A program made the translations under genes and the position numbers. A model generated the notes under the pieces. That model saw nothing but the letters and a program-made list of their open reading frames with translations, ran no database searches and was not told the DNA's origin. A stretch of DNA of 64,000 nt, taken from Clostridia bacterium (lineage in GTDB: Bacteria; Bacillota_A; Clostridia; Oscillospirales; Acutalibacteraceae). The stretch covers positions 1 to 64,000 of the forward strand of contig JAFSFH010000004.1 in assembly GCA_017435305.1 (NCBI GenBank), given 5' to 3'. Shown in pieces: positions 43,830 through 51,902 of the stretch; the stretch's first letter is position 1; each line of letters opens with the position of its first letter.

Positions 43830-44063
43830 TGGTGGGAGAGGGTGTGATTCGGCGACATTCGGCTGCGCCGAAGTCGGCAAATTTTCCTTGGCGGTTTAGA
43901 CAACCGCCATTTCGCCCGGGGCGAAACCGGAAAAGTTTGCAACCACCTGTATTTTTGCTTTGCAAAAATACATTGTGTTTCTGCTTACTACCCCCTACGC
44001 ACAAAGCAAAACACCCCGCACAAATGTGCGAGGTGTTTTACTTGGTGGGAGAGGGTGGATTCG
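43830..44063. mobile_element. Segment bounded by a duplicated tRNA-Tyr 3' end
   Basis: TGGTGGGAGAGGGTG followed by (T)GATTCG occurs at 43830-43851 and again as the 3' end of tRNA-Tyr at 44043-44063. The roughly 190 bp between are non-coding and full of stems: GGCGGTT/AACCGCC, TTTCGCCC/GGGCGAAA, GTATTTTTGC/GCAAAAATAC, and an outer GCAAATTTTCC-type pair. This resembles the footprint of a small integrative element at a tRNA 3' end. Confidence 0.5.
44008..44039 (-). terminator. Terminator of tRNA-Tyr
   Basis: The stem AAAACACC-CGCACA pairs with TGTGCG-GGTGTTTT (one mismatch) and a T-run follows on the minus strand, directly beyond the tRNA. Confidence 0.8.
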
Positions 44064-44127
44064 AACCACCGAAGGCGAAGCCAGCAGATTTACAGTCTGT
44101 CCCCTTTGGCCACTCGGGAACTCTCCC
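44043..44127 (-). tRNA. tRNA-Tyr(GTA)
   Basis: On the minus strand the acceptor GGGAGAG pairs with CTCTCCC, followed by A and an encoded CCA. The anticodon loop is CTGTAAA (GTA), a long variable arm is present as in class II tRNAs, and the T-loop is TTCGAAT. The product is a Tgt/QueA substrate by anticodon. Confidence 0.96.
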
Positions 44128-44143
44128 AAATCTAACAGCAATT

Positions 44144-44172
44144 ACTATAACACAGCAAAAACCCTTTGTCAA
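44144..44172 (-). promoter_or_regulatory. Promoter of tRNA-Tyr
   Basis: The minus strand carries TTGACA, a 17-bp spacer and TATAGT, 16 bases before the tRNA. Confidence 0.9.
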
Positions 44173-44238
44173 GGGTAAAAAACACTTTTTCTTAAACAAT
44201 TTTCAGTCGGTTTCATCGCGGGAAAATGCAAAAATCTC

Positions 44239-44267
44239 TTGACGAGTGTGGGGAAACTTGATATACT
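44239..44267 (+). promoter_or_regulatory. Promoter of tRNA-Thr
   Basis: TTGACG, a 17-bp spacer and TATACT lie 25 bases before the tRNA-Thr gene. Confidence 0.9.
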
Positions 44268-44292
44268 GGGTCTGTTCAGCAACCGCTAATAC

Positions 44293-44368
44293 GCTACTGT
44301 GGCTCAGCTGGTAGAGCAGCTCACTCGTAATGAGCAGGTCGCCCGTTCGAATCGGGTCAGTAGCTCCA
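44293..44368 (+). tRNA. tRNA-Thr(CGT)
   Basis: The acceptor GCTACTG pairs with CAGTAGC, followed by T and an encoded CCA. The anticodon loop is CTCGTAA (CGT) and the D-arm reads GGCTCAGCTGGTAGAGC. It is monocistronic, with its own promoter and terminator. Confidence 0.96.
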
Positions 44369-44371
44369 GAA

Positions 44372-44408
44372 AAAGAAAAGACACGCGAGAGCGTGTCTTT
44401 TCTTTTTC
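44372..44408 (+). terminator. Terminator of tRNA-Thr
   Basis: The stem AAAAGACACGC with its complement and GAGA loop is followed by CTTTTTC. Confidence 0.9.
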
Positions 44409-44585
44409 AATGAAATTCGTTCCTTGCGGAACGAGTGAAATATTGCTACGCAATATGAAATACGCTTCGCGTATGAAATATGCCTACGGCATATGAAGGA
44501 ACGAATTTTATTTCACATTTTGCCAACGGCAAAATATATCATAATCCGCAAGGATTATTTCATATGGCGAAGCAATATTTCATTT
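44409..44585. repeat. TGAAAT-punctuated palindrome array, copy 2
   Basis: It has the same design as the array at 43605: stems TCGTTCC/GGAACGA, ATTGC/GCAAT, ACGC/GCGT, ATGCC/GGCAT, ATTTTGCC/GGCAAAAT and AATCC/GGATT. They are separated by GTGAAAT or ATGAAAT on the left and ATTTCAC or ATTTCAT on the right, with the switch near 44505. Confidence 0.85.
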
Positions 44586-44589
44586 AATC

Positions 44590-44618
44590 TTGCCCCTCCA
44601 CTGCTTTTATGCTATAAT
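44590..44618 (+). promoter_or_regulatory. Promoter of the NUDIX gene
   Basis: TTGCCC, a 17-bp spacer and TATAAT lie 20 bases before the ATG. Confidence 0.82.
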
Positions 44619-44638
44619 ACACCTAAGGCGGTGATGCT

Positions 44639-45166
44639 ATGCAAAAAACTTCCCTCACAATGGAATTGCAGGACACCCAGTGGCCGCTGACCTATACCGA
44701 TCACGATCGGGTGGTGGTGCGGGCGGTGGTGGTGGACGCCGCCGGTCACTATTATTTCAACCGCCTCATCCGCGACGACATTTTCTGCCGCGGCACCGTC
44801 ATCGAGACCGCCGGCGGCGGTGTGGAGGATGGTGAGCCGCTGGAGGACGCCCTGCGCCGCGAGCTGCGGGAGGAATTGGGCGCCGAGGTGGAGATTCTCG
44901 CCGAGATCGGCACGGTCAGCGACTATTACAACCTCATCCACCGCCACAACATCAACCACTATTACCTCTGCCGCGCCACCGCCTTCGGCGATACGAATAT
45001 GACCGAGGCGGAGGTCAATGCCTTTCACCTGACCACCCTCAAAATGACCTATGACGAGGCAGTGGCGGAGTACGAGCGGTGTACCGACAACCCCTTGGGA
45101 CGCCTGCTGGCCGCCCGCGAGCTCCCCGTGCTGGAATGGGCGCGGGAATGGCTGGAGGAATATTAA
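44639..45166 (+). CDS. NUDIX hydrolase
   Basis: The 175-aa product has the NUDIX box GGGVEDGEPLEDALRREL followed by REELGA, which fits G-x5-E-x7-R-E-x2-E-E. An N-terminal beta region (RVVVRAVVVDAAGHYYFNRL) precedes it. The C-terminal half (YDEAVAEYERCTDNPLGRLL) is helical. The substrate class is unknown; it is not closely similar to the other NUDIX protein in this window. It has its own promoter. Confidence 0.9.
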   Translation: MQKTSLTMELQDTQWPLTYTDHDRVVVRAVVVDAAGHYYFNRLIRDDIFCRGTVIETAGGGVEDGEPLEDALRRELREELGAEVEILAEIGTVSDYYNLIHRHNINHYYLCRATAFGDTNMTEAEVNAFHLTTLKMTYDEAVAEYERCTDNPLGRLLAARELPVLEWAREWLEEY

Positions 45167-45184
45167 GGCGGGTTGCCCGCCCGA

Positions 45185-45238
45185 GCCTCCCTTGTGTAAA
45201 AGGAGGTGGGTCGCCGTAAGGCGACTCGGAGGGATTGC
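45185..45238 (+). repeat. Dispersed two-hairpin repeat, solo copy (left-end type)
   Basis: The terminal stem CCTCC/GGAGG has loop CTTGTGTAAAA, the inner stem is GTCGCC/GGCGAC and the flank CGGAGGGATTG. A separate hairpin (GGGACGAT/ATCGTCCC) follows at about 45251-45272. Confidence 0.8.
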
Positions 45239-45338
45239 CTACGGGCACAGCGGGACGATGTGGGCATCGTCCCCTACACGGCGAATCATCCCATACAAAC
45301 AAAACCTCTTGACTAACGATTGCCGGATGATTATCGAT

Positions 45339-45374
45339 AAACCCACCCCGATTTCGGGGTGGGGTTTCCTTTTA
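45339..45374. terminator. Terminator-like hairpin after the NUDIX gene
   Basis: AAACCCACCCCGA pairs with TCGGGGTGGGGTTT (one bulge) and CCTTTT follows. Confidence 0.7.
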
Positions 45375-45591
45375 TTTCCACCTATATTTTTACCGCTGCG
45401 GCACATTCTATGTGTGTCGTAGCCGACGGGGTCGGTTGCGATTTTCCGCCGACCGCGTTGGTTCTTTGGTGAGATGGCGATGGCCCGTCTCGGAGTACGG
45501 ATCGATGCCTGTCGGCAATCATAGAGGCCGACAATCGGCCTTTGCCGCCTCAACGTTTACCGCCGCAAAAACCGGTAAATGTTGGGGCGGC
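45375..45591. other. Gene-free structured region upstream of luxS
   Basis: No convincing gene is seen. Several stems are present: GGTCGG/CCGACC, AGGCCGA/TCGGCCT nested in CGGCAA/TTGCCG (45513-45548), and a long imperfect stem at 45547-45591 (CCGCC-CAAC-TTTACCG with CGGTAAA-GTTG-GGCGG) just before the luxS promoter. It could be terminators, a small RNA or a repeat remnant. Confidence 0.45.
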
Positions 45592-45620
45592 TTGATTTTT
45601 TGGAGCGACTGTGGTATACT
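45592..45620 (+). promoter_or_regulatory. Promoter of luxS
   Basis: TTGATT, a 17-bp spacer and TATACT lie 32 bases before the ATG, directly after a long stem. Confidence 0.8.
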
Positions 45621-45652
45621 GGCTACGATTTCGCCGAAAAAGGAAGAGAACT

Positions 45653-46111
45653 ATGGAGCGCATCGCCAGCTTTTGCATCAACCACGATACCCTGACCCCC
45701 GGTATGTACCTATCCCGCGTGGACGGGGACGTGAACACCTACGATCTGCGGTTCGTCCGCCCCAATACGCCGCCGTATCTGCCCACCGACGCTATGCACA
45801 CCATCGAGCATCTGGTGGCCACCTACGTGCGCAACAGCGCCCACAAGGACGGCATTATCTACTTCGGTCCCATGGGCTGCCGCACGGGATTCTATTTCCT
45901 CACCCGCGGCATCTCCCACGGCGACGCCATCCGCCTGATGGCGGACGCCATCGCCTTTACCGCCGGCTACGAGGGGGCTATCCCCGGCGCCTCGGCGGTG
46001 GAGTGTGGCAACTGGCAGGACCACGACTTAGAGGGCGCCCGCCGCTGGGCGGCGACCATGGTGCCGGTGCTGAAGGACTATACCGAAGAGCAACTGACCT
46101 ACCCCGAGTAA
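45653..46111 (+). CDS. luxS: S-ribosylhomocysteine lyase
   Basis: LuxS cleaves S-ribosylhomocysteine to homocysteine and the precursor of autoinducer-2. The start at 45653 follows AAGGAAGAG. The 152-aa product carries the metal-binding HTIEH (His49, His53) and the third ligand Cys in VECGNW (about 118), plus YFGPMGCRTGFYF with the catalytic Cys. All family residues are present and the length is standard. It is transcribed toward the M23 peptidase genes, 33 bases away. Confidence 0.96.
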   Translation: MERIASFCINHDTLTPGMYLSRVDGDVNTYDLRFVRPNTPPYLPTDAMHTIEHLVATYVRNSAHKDGIIYFGPMGCRTGFYFLTRGISHGDAIRLMADAIAFTAGYEGAIPGASAVECGNWQDHDLEGARRWAATMVPVLKDYTEEQLTYPE

Positions 46112-46144
46112 TGAACTCTATTCTATAAAAAGGAGGTGACCGTG

Positions 46145-47836
46145 ATGGTGCTGAAGATCCTATCCAATATATTCCACGCCCTGTACCGTTACCATTACGG
46201 TCTGGGTCTCCACGCTATGCGGCTGTTCCGCCGCATCCGTCGCCGCCGCAAACGGCTGACCGCCCCCCTGCGGCATTGGTTCCGCTATACGTGGAAGCGC
46301 TACGCCGTGCTTCCCGCCCACCGCTTCCGCCGCAAGATCAAGGCGCTGGTGGGTCAGGTCGGTCCCGCCTTCCGCTTTTTGGGTCGCACCGCGCGGGAGA
46401 ATCCCCTGCGGGTGTTCCCTGCCTTCTTCCGCCTGTGCGGCAGTGCCGTGCGGCATTATTGGGACACCTGGTCGGCGCTGGGTCGTCTGCTGGGTCCCGT
46501 GGCCGCCGCGGTGGTGCTGGGGCTGACCATCGGCAACTGGGTGAGCAGCGAGTACTGCCTGCAGCTGACCTACCGTGACCACGAGCTGGGTATTATCGAG
46601 AATGCCGCCGTGTACGATGCGGGTGCCGAATTGGCCCGCGACCGTGTCATTGACGAGGAAAACTCCTTTACGGTGGACCAGGTGCCCACCTTCACCATGA
46701 CCCGACGGGACGACCGCACCCCCATGGACGAGGACCAGGTGTGCAACGCCATCCTCAGTACCGCCGGCGACTCCATCGTGGAGGCCACCGGTCTGTACGT
46801 GGACGGCGAGTTCATCGGCGCCATGGAGACCCGCAAGGCGCTGGAAAAGGTGCTGGACGGGCTCACCGACGGGCTGTATGATAAGAAGGATAAGAATCAG
46901 CGGGCGGAGTTTATCCAGACGGTGAAAAAGACCGACGGTCTGTTCCCCGCCACGGCGCTGAAGAGCGCCAAGGAGATCCACGCTCTGCTGACCAAGGAGA
47001 CGGTGGTGGAGAAGGTGTACGTCGTCCAGGCGGGCGACACTCTGAGCACCATCGCGGTGGCCAACGATCTGACCACCTCCGAGCTGCGTAACCTCAACCC
47101 TGCTTATATGAACACCGACGATATCCAGATCGGTGCCAAGCTGGTGGTACAGCGTCCTCAGCCCTTCCTGCAGGTGAAGGTGGTCAAGACGGTGAAATAC
47201 AAGGAGACCATCGACTATCGAATCAAGACGGTGTACCGCGACGATAAGGATACCACCTATCAAAAGGTGACCACCAAGGGTCGCGAGGGCAGCCAGAACA
47301 TCGTGGCGGAGGACACCTACATCGACGGCGTTAAGGTATCCCGTAAGATCATTAAGCGCACCGTTACCAGCCAGCCGGTCACCCAGGTGGTGGAAAAGGG
47401 CACCAAGCGGGTGTACAATTCCAGCGGCGACGTGATCCAGCAGGGTGACGGCATCGTCCACGGCAATATGACCTGGCCCGTGCCGGTGTGCCGCAACGTG
47501 TATCAGGGCTACCACCGCGGTCACCTGGCCATCGACATCAGCTCCGGTCCCATCCCGGTGTTTAACAAACCCTGCCTGGCCGCCGACGGCGGCACGGTGA
47601 CCTATGCCGGCTGGTATTACGGCTACGGCAAGTATATCAAGATCCGTCACGCCAACGGTCTGGTGACCACCTACTCCCACCTGAACACCATCAACGTGGT
47701 GTCGGGGCAGAAGGTGTCCCGCGGTCAGATGATCGGGCGCGTGGGCAACAGCGGTTACTCCACCGGTCCTCACCTGCACTTTGAGGTGATCAAGAACGGT
47801 GTCAAGGTGAATCCGCTCAACTACGTCAGACCCTAA
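46145..47836 (+). CDS. LysM-G5-M23 peptidoglycan endopeptidase, paralogue 1
   Basis: The start at 46145 follows AAAAGGAGG with 8-base spacing. Residues 1-110 are an Arg-rich cytoplasmic region, followed by one membrane helix (LLGPVAAAVVLGLTIGNWV). The outside part then has an unassigned domain, LysM (about 293-337, VQAGDTLSTIAVANDL), G5 (about 342-418) and a C-terminal M23 domain. The zinc motifs are GHLAIDI and HLHFEV. It likely cuts peptide cross-links of peptidoglycan. The Arg-rich N-terminus is unusual. A close paralogue follows at once. Confidence 0.9.
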   Translation: MVLKILSNIFHALYRYHYGLGLHAMRLFRRIRRRRKRLTAPLRHWFRYTWKRYAVLPAHRFRRKIKALVGQVGPAFRFLGRTARENPLRVFPAFFRLCGSAVRHYWDTWSALGRLLGPVAAAVVLGLTIGNWVSSEYCLQLTYRDHELGIIENAAVYDAGAELARDRVIDEENSFTVDQVPTFTMTRRDDRTPMDEDQVCNAILSTAGDSIVEATGLYVDGEFIGAMETRKALEKVLDGLTDGLYDKKDKNQRAEFIQTVKKTDGLFPATALKSAKEIHALLTKETVVEKVYVVQAGDTLSTIAVANDLTTSELRNLNPAYMNTDDIQIGAKLVVQRPQPFLQVKVVKTVKYKETIDYRIKTVYRDDKDTTYQKVTTKGREGSQNIVAEDTYIDGVKVSRKIIKRTVTSQPVTQVVEKGTKRVYNSSGDVIQQGDGIVHGNMTWPVPVCRNVYQGYHRGHLAIDISSGPIPVFNKPCLAADGGTVTYAGWYYGYGKYIKIRHANGLVTTYSHLNTINVVSGQKVSRGQMIGRVGNSGYSTGPHLHFEVIKNGVKVNPLNYVRP

Positions 47837-47849
47837 AAACAGCGTAACA

Positions 47850-47893
47850 CAACCCCAACGGAGGTGCTCGCCGCCGTTGGGGTTGCTTTTTTT
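47850..47893 (+). terminator. Terminator between the two peptidase genes
   Basis: The 12-bp perfect stem CAACCCCAACGG with its complement is followed by seven T residues, within which the next promoter's -35 region begins. Confidence 0.88.
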
Positions 47894-47911
47894 GTCGAAA
47901 TCGGGTATAAT
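47883..47911 (+). promoter_or_regulatory. Promoter of the second peptidase gene
   Basis: TTGCTT, a 17-bp spacer and TATAAT. The -35 box sits at the last stem bases and T-run of the preceding terminator. Confidence 0.75.
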
Positions 47912-47951
47912 GTCTGTGTATTTTGATTTTTTACCGAAAGGAGTGTCCGCT

Positions 47952-49586
47952 GTGAAGGGTTCCCCGTACCGCTTTTTCTACGGTGTCGGACTGCACGCCG
48001 CACGGCTTTGCCGCCGCGCGGGACGGCGTCTGCATCGGGTATTGACCCCTCTGCGCCGCGTGCTGACCTACCTGTGGAAGCGCCGCGTGGTGCTGCCCGC
48101 CCACCGTCTGTGGCGAAAGCTGCGGGCACTGTTCGGTCAGTTCCGTCCGGCCTTCCGCCTGCTGGCTCGTGAGGGCAAGCAGAGCCCGTGGCGGTTTTTC
48201 GCCGCGCTGTTCCGCCTGTTCGGCAGTGCCCTGCGGCACTATTGGGATGAATTGTCCGCTCTGGGGCGGTTGGTGGGTCCCGCCACGGCGGCGCTGCTGC
48301 TGGTTTTCACCATCGGCGGCTGGGTCAATGCGGACTATTGCCTGAATCTGACCTATCACGATACCGAGCTGGGTGTGGTGGAGAGCTCCGCCGTCTACGA
48401 CGTGGGCGCCCAGCTGGCCCGCGACCGCGTTATCAACGAGGACGACTCCTTCTCGGTGGATGCGGTACCGGTGTTTAACATCGCCCTCCAGCGACGGCAG
48501 CAGCCTATGGACGAGGACGCGGTGTGCGACGCCATCCTCAGCACCGCCGGCGACTCCATCGTAGAGGCCACCGGTCTGTACGTGGACGGCGCGTTCGTGG
48601 GCGCTATGTCCTCCCGCGATGAGATGGACGAGGTGCTGGATCACCTGCAGGAGAGCTACGGCGCCGGCGAGAACACCAAGACCCAGCGGGTGGAGTTTGT
48701 GCAGGAGCTGGAAAAGACCGACGGTCTGTACCCCATCTCCACCGTCAAGGGCAGCGGCGCTATGCGCGACCTGCTCACCGCCCAGTCGGTGGTCAAGCGC
48801 ACCTACACCGTACAGCCCGGCGACACCCTCAGCGCGGTGGCGCTGATGCACGATCTGACCGTGTCCGACCTGCGGCAGATGAACCCGCAGTATACGAACA
48901 GCGATCTGCTGGCGGTGGGAGAGGAGCTGACCGTACAGAATCCCGAGACCCTGCTGCAGGTGAAGGTGGTCAAGACGGTCACCTATACCGAAACGGTGGA
49001 CTATAAGACCAAGACGGTGTACCGCGACGATAAGGATACCGATTACACCCGCATCACCACCTACGGCCGTGAGGGTCAGCAGAAGGTGGTGGCGGAGGAC
49101 ACCTACATAGACGGTGTGAAGATCTCCCGCAAGGTGATCAAGAAGACGGTCACCCGCCAGCCGGTCACCAAGGTGGTGGAGCAGGGCACCCGCAAGATCG
49201 CCCCCGGCAATTTCCGCTGGCCGGTCCCGATCTGTCACAACTATTCCCGCGGCTACGGGCGCGGTCACTATGCGCTGGACATCTGCAACGGCCCCGTGCC
49301 GGTATACGGTCACGACATCGTCGCCGCCGACAGCGGCACCGTCATCTATGCCGGCTACGGCTGGAACGGCGGCTTCGGCAATATGGTCAAGATCAGCCAC
49401 GGCAACGGGCTGGTGACCCTGTACGCCCATATGTCGTCGGTTAAGGTGTCCACCGGTCAGACCGTGTCCCGCGGACAGGTCATCGGCGCCGTGGGCAATT
49501 CCGGCGCCTCCTCCGGTCCTCACCTGCACTTTGAGGTGATCAAAAACGGCGTCCGCGTCAACCCCTTGAATTACGTCAGACCTTGA
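47952..49586 (+). CDS. LysM-G5-M23 peptidoglycan endopeptidase, paralogue 2
   Basis: The start is a GTG at 47952 behind GAAAGGAG. The 544-aa product has the same order as its neighbour: Arg-rich N-terminus, membrane helix (LVGPATAALLLVFTIGGWVN), LysM (about 283-327), G5 (about 334-410) and M23 (about 433-540, with GHYALDI and HLHFEV). The two share long identical stretches such as AILSTAGDSIVEATGLYVDG and GPHLHFEVIKNGV. They arose by tandem duplication and have separate promoters. Both lack an obvious inactivating change. Confidence 0.9.
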   Translation: MKGSPYRFFYGVGLHAARLCRRAGRRLHRVLTPLRRVLTYLWKRRVVLPAHRLWRKLRALFGQFRPAFRLLAREGKQSPWRFFAALFRLFGSALRHYWDELSALGRLVGPATAALLLVFTIGGWVNADYCLNLTYHDTELGVVESSAVYDVGAQLARDRVINEDDSFSVDAVPVFNIALQRRQQPMDEDAVCDAILSTAGDSIVEATGLYVDGAFVGAMSSRDEMDEVLDHLQESYGAGENTKTQRVEFVQELEKTDGLYPISTVKGSGAMRDLLTAQSVVKRTYTVQPGDTLSAVALMHDLTVSDLRQMNPQYTNSDLLAVGEELTVQNPETLLQVKVVKTVTYTETVDYKTKTVYRDDKDTDYTRITTYGREGQQKVVAEDTYIDGVKISRKVIKKTVTRQPVTKVVEQGTRKIAPGNFRWPVPICHNYSRGYGRGHYALDICNGPVPVYGHDIVAADSGTVIYAGYGWNGGFGNMVKISHGNGLVTLYAHMSSVKVSTGQTVSRGQVIGAVGNSGASSGPHLHFEVIKNGVRVNPLNYVRP

Positions 49587-49589
49587 TGC

Positions 49590-49622
49590 AAGGCACCCGC
49601 TCGGCACGAGCGGGTGCTTTTT
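49590..49622 (+). terminator. Terminator after the second peptidase gene
   Basis: The stem AAGGCACCCGCTCG with its complement and GCA loop is followed by TTTTT. Confidence 0.9.
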
Positions 49623-49758
49623 GATTTTTCACCCCTTTGTTTCCAAAAAATCTCAAAAAAGTTCACACTTTCTCTTTATTTTTCTTATATAGTGTGATAG
49701 AATATTATAATCTATAAGTATATTCGATAACTATGTTCATTTTTGAGGAGGGACACGT

Positions 49759-50778
49759 ATGGATATGGATCTGGAGAATCGGCTGGTTTCCACCGATTAC
49801 CTGCCGGAGGACGACGGGGACAACCCCCTGCGCCCCCGCACCCTGCGTGAATATGTGGGACAGGAGAAGGTCAAGGAGAATCTGTCGGTGTTTATCGACG
49901 CGGCTAAAATACGGCACGAATCTCTGGACCACGTGCTGCTGTACGGACCTCCCGGCTTGGGCAAGACCACGCTGGCGGCCATCATCGCCAACGAGTTGGG
50001 TGTCAATTTCCGCATCACCTCCGGTCCGGCGCTGGAGCGCCCCGGTGATCTGGCGGCGATGCTGACCAACCTGGAGGAGGGGGACGTGCTGTTTATCGAC
50101 GAGATACACCGTCTGCCCCGTACCGTGGAGGAGATTCTGTATCCCGCCATGGAGGATTTCTCCATCGATATTATCAACGGCAAGGGACAGGGCGCTTCGT
50201 CCATCCACCTGCCGCTGCAGCACTTCACCCTCATCGGTGCCACCACCCGCGCGGGACAGCTATCCGCACCCCTGCGTGACCGCTTCGGCGTCATCGCCCG
50301 TCTGGAGATGTACACCCCCGATGAGCTGGCTCGCATCGTCACCCGCAGCGCCAGGATTCTGGAGGTGCCCTGCGACCCCGACGGCGCGCTGGAGATCGCC
50401 ACCCGTTCCCGCGGCACCCCCCGTATCGCCAACCGTATGCTTAAGCGGGTGCGGGATTTCGCCGCGGTGCTCAATGACGGCGTCATTGACAAGCATACCG
50501 CCGACGAGGCGCTCAGCCGCCTGGAGGTGGATCACCTGGGCCTGGATCTGGTGGATCGCCGCATTCTGGAGGCGATGATCCGCCATTACAACGGCGGTCC
50601 CGTGGGTCTGGACACCCTGGCCGCCATCACCGGCGAGGAGGCCATCACCATCGAGGACGTGTACGAGCCGTATCTGATGCAGCTGGGCTTTATCAACCGC
50701 ACCCCCCGTGGTCGTGTGGTGACCCCCGCCGCCTACGCCCATCTGGGCATCCAGCCCAAGGGGCAGACTATGTTTTAA
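49759..50778 (+). CDS. ruvB: Holliday junction branch migration ATPase RuvB
   Basis: RuvB drives branch migration of Holliday junctions with RuvA. The 339-aa product has Walker [10 protein letters not shown] (64-72), Walker [10 protein letters not shown] (about 111), sensor 1 [10 protein letters not shown], the arginine finger area LRDRFGV and a C-terminal winged helix ([17 protein letters not shown]). Length is standard. GGAGGG lies upstream, after an A+T-rich 130-bp region with several possible -10 boxes. ruvA and ruvC are not next to it, unlike in many genomes. Confidence 0.96.
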   Translation: MDMDLENRLVSTDYLPEDDGDNPLRPRTLREYVGQEKVKENLSVFIDAAKIRHESLDHVLLYGPPGLGKTTLAAIIANELGVNFRITSGPALERPGDLAAMLTNLEEGDVLFIDEIHRLPRTVEEILYPAMEDFSIDIINGKGQGASSIHLPLQHFTLIGATTRAGQLSAPLRDRFGVIARLEMYTPDELARIVTRSARILEVPCDPDGALEIATRSRGTPRIANRMLKRVRDFAAVLNDGVIDKHTADEALSRLEVDHLGLDLVDRRILEAMIRHYNGGPVGLDTLAAITGEEAITIEDVYEPYLMQLGFINRTPRGRVVTPAAYAHLGIQPKGQTMF

Positions 50779-50796
50779 TGCTTTGAGGTTTAACGT

Positions 50797-51660
50797 ATGA
50801 GAGCAGCCGATAAATGGTTAGACTATGAATTGCTGGACGCCTCCCGCGGAGAGCGTCTGGAGCGGTGGGGGGACATCATCCTCATCCGCCCCGACCCGCA
50901 GATATTGTGGGATACCCCCCGCCGCGATCCGCGGTGGAAGCAGGCCCACGCCCGCTATCACCGCTCCCATACCGGCGGCGGTCAGTGGGAGCGGTATCGC
51001 CCCATCCCCGACAGCTGGCAGATTCAATATGGCGACCTGAAATTCGCCCTGAAGCCCATGGGATTTAAGCACACCGGTCTATTCCCCGAGCAGGCGGTCA
51101 ACTGGGATCTGATGGCGTCGCTGATCGCGCGGGAGAACCGTCCTGTGCGGGTGCTGAATCTGTTCGGCTATACCGGTGCCGCCACCTTGGCCTGCGTGGC
51201 CGCCGGCGCCCACGTGACCCACGTGGACGCCTCCAAGGGTATGGTGGCGTGGGGTAAGGAGAATGCCGTCAGTTCCGGTCTGGCGGATAAGCCGATGCGG
51301 TGGCTGGTGGACGACTGTCTGAAGTTCGTCCAGCGTGAGCAGCGCCGCGGCAACACCTACGACGCCATTCTAATGGATCCCCCCAGCTACGGACGGGGAC
51401 CCGGCGGCGAGGTGTGGAAACTGGAGGAGCAGATCTATCCGCTGGTGGCGGAGTGTGTGAAGCTGCTGTCCGACGACCCGCTGTTTTTCCTGATTAACTC
51501 TTACACCACCGGCCTATCCCCGTCGGTGATGCAGTACGTGCTGGGCAGCCTGCTGCCGCAGCATATCGGCGGCACTCTGTCCGCTGACGAGATCGGTCTG
51601 CCGGTGACGGCGTCGGGATTGGTGTTGCCCTGCGGAGCGACGGCGCTTTGGCATAAGTAA
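50797..51660 (+). CDS. Class I SAM-dependent methyltransferase (rRNA methyltransferase-like)
   Basis: The 287-aa product has the SAM-binding motif VLNLFGYTGAATLACVAAGA, motif II VTHVDASKGMV and the catalytic-loop segment DAILMDPPSYGRG (DPPxxG, as in RlmI/RlmK-type enzymes). The N-terminal 90 residues lack a PUA domain, so it is shorter than RlmI. RNA (rRNA) cytosine or guanine methylation is the likely reaction, but the site cannot be read. It follows ruvB by 18 bases. Confidence 0.82.
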   Translation: MRAADKWLDYELLDASRGERLERWGDIILIRPDPQILWDTPRRDPRWKQAHARYHRSHTGGGQWERYRPIPDSWQIQYGDLKFALKPMGFKHTGLFPEQAVNWDLMASLIARENRPVRVLNLFGYTGAATLACVAAGAHVTHVDASKGMVAWGKENAVSSGLADKPMRWLVDDCLKFVQREQRRGNTYDAILMDPPSYGRGPGGEVWKLEEQIYPLVAECVKLLSDDPLFFLINSYTTGLSPSVMQYVLGSLLPQHIGGTLSADEIGLPVTASGLVLPCGATALWHK

Positions 51661-51714
51661 AAGGGTGTAGGGACGAATTTTGGTCGTCCGCTGTCCAAGG
51701 CAGGATAGTGAAAA

Positions 51715-51861
51715 GCCTCCCTTGCCTAAAGGGAGGTGGATTTTCGCCGCAGGCGAAAAGACGGAGGAATAATCGCCCTTTGGGCGATATGCCGCAAGAG
51801 CGGCATAGAATCCCCCAGTCAAACGCTATGCGTTTGACAGCCCCCTTTAGGCAAGGGGGCC
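51715..51861. mobile_element. Inverted pair of two-hairpin repeats upstream of ecfA1
   Basis: The left-end type copy (51715-51770) has inner stem TTTTCGCC/GGCGAAAA and terminal stem CCTCCC/GGGAGG. The right-end type copy (51809-51861) has inner stem TCAAACGC/GCGTTTGA and terminal GCCCCC/GGGGGC. The terminal loops TTGCCTAAA and TTTAGGCAA are exact inverse copies. Two further small stems (ATCGCCC/GGGCGAT, ATGCCGC/GCGGCAT) lie in the interior. Confidence 0.82.
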
Positions 51862-51902
51862 TTTGGAAGGAACCGCAAAGAGTAAAAAAGGAGGTGGACT
51901 TG

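Noticed and set aside
43605..44585. Regularly spaced TGAAAT motifs considered as a CRISPR-like array
   Set aside because: The constant part is only 6-7 bp, the variable parts are 9-20 bp palindromes, orientation flips mid-array and no cas genes are near.
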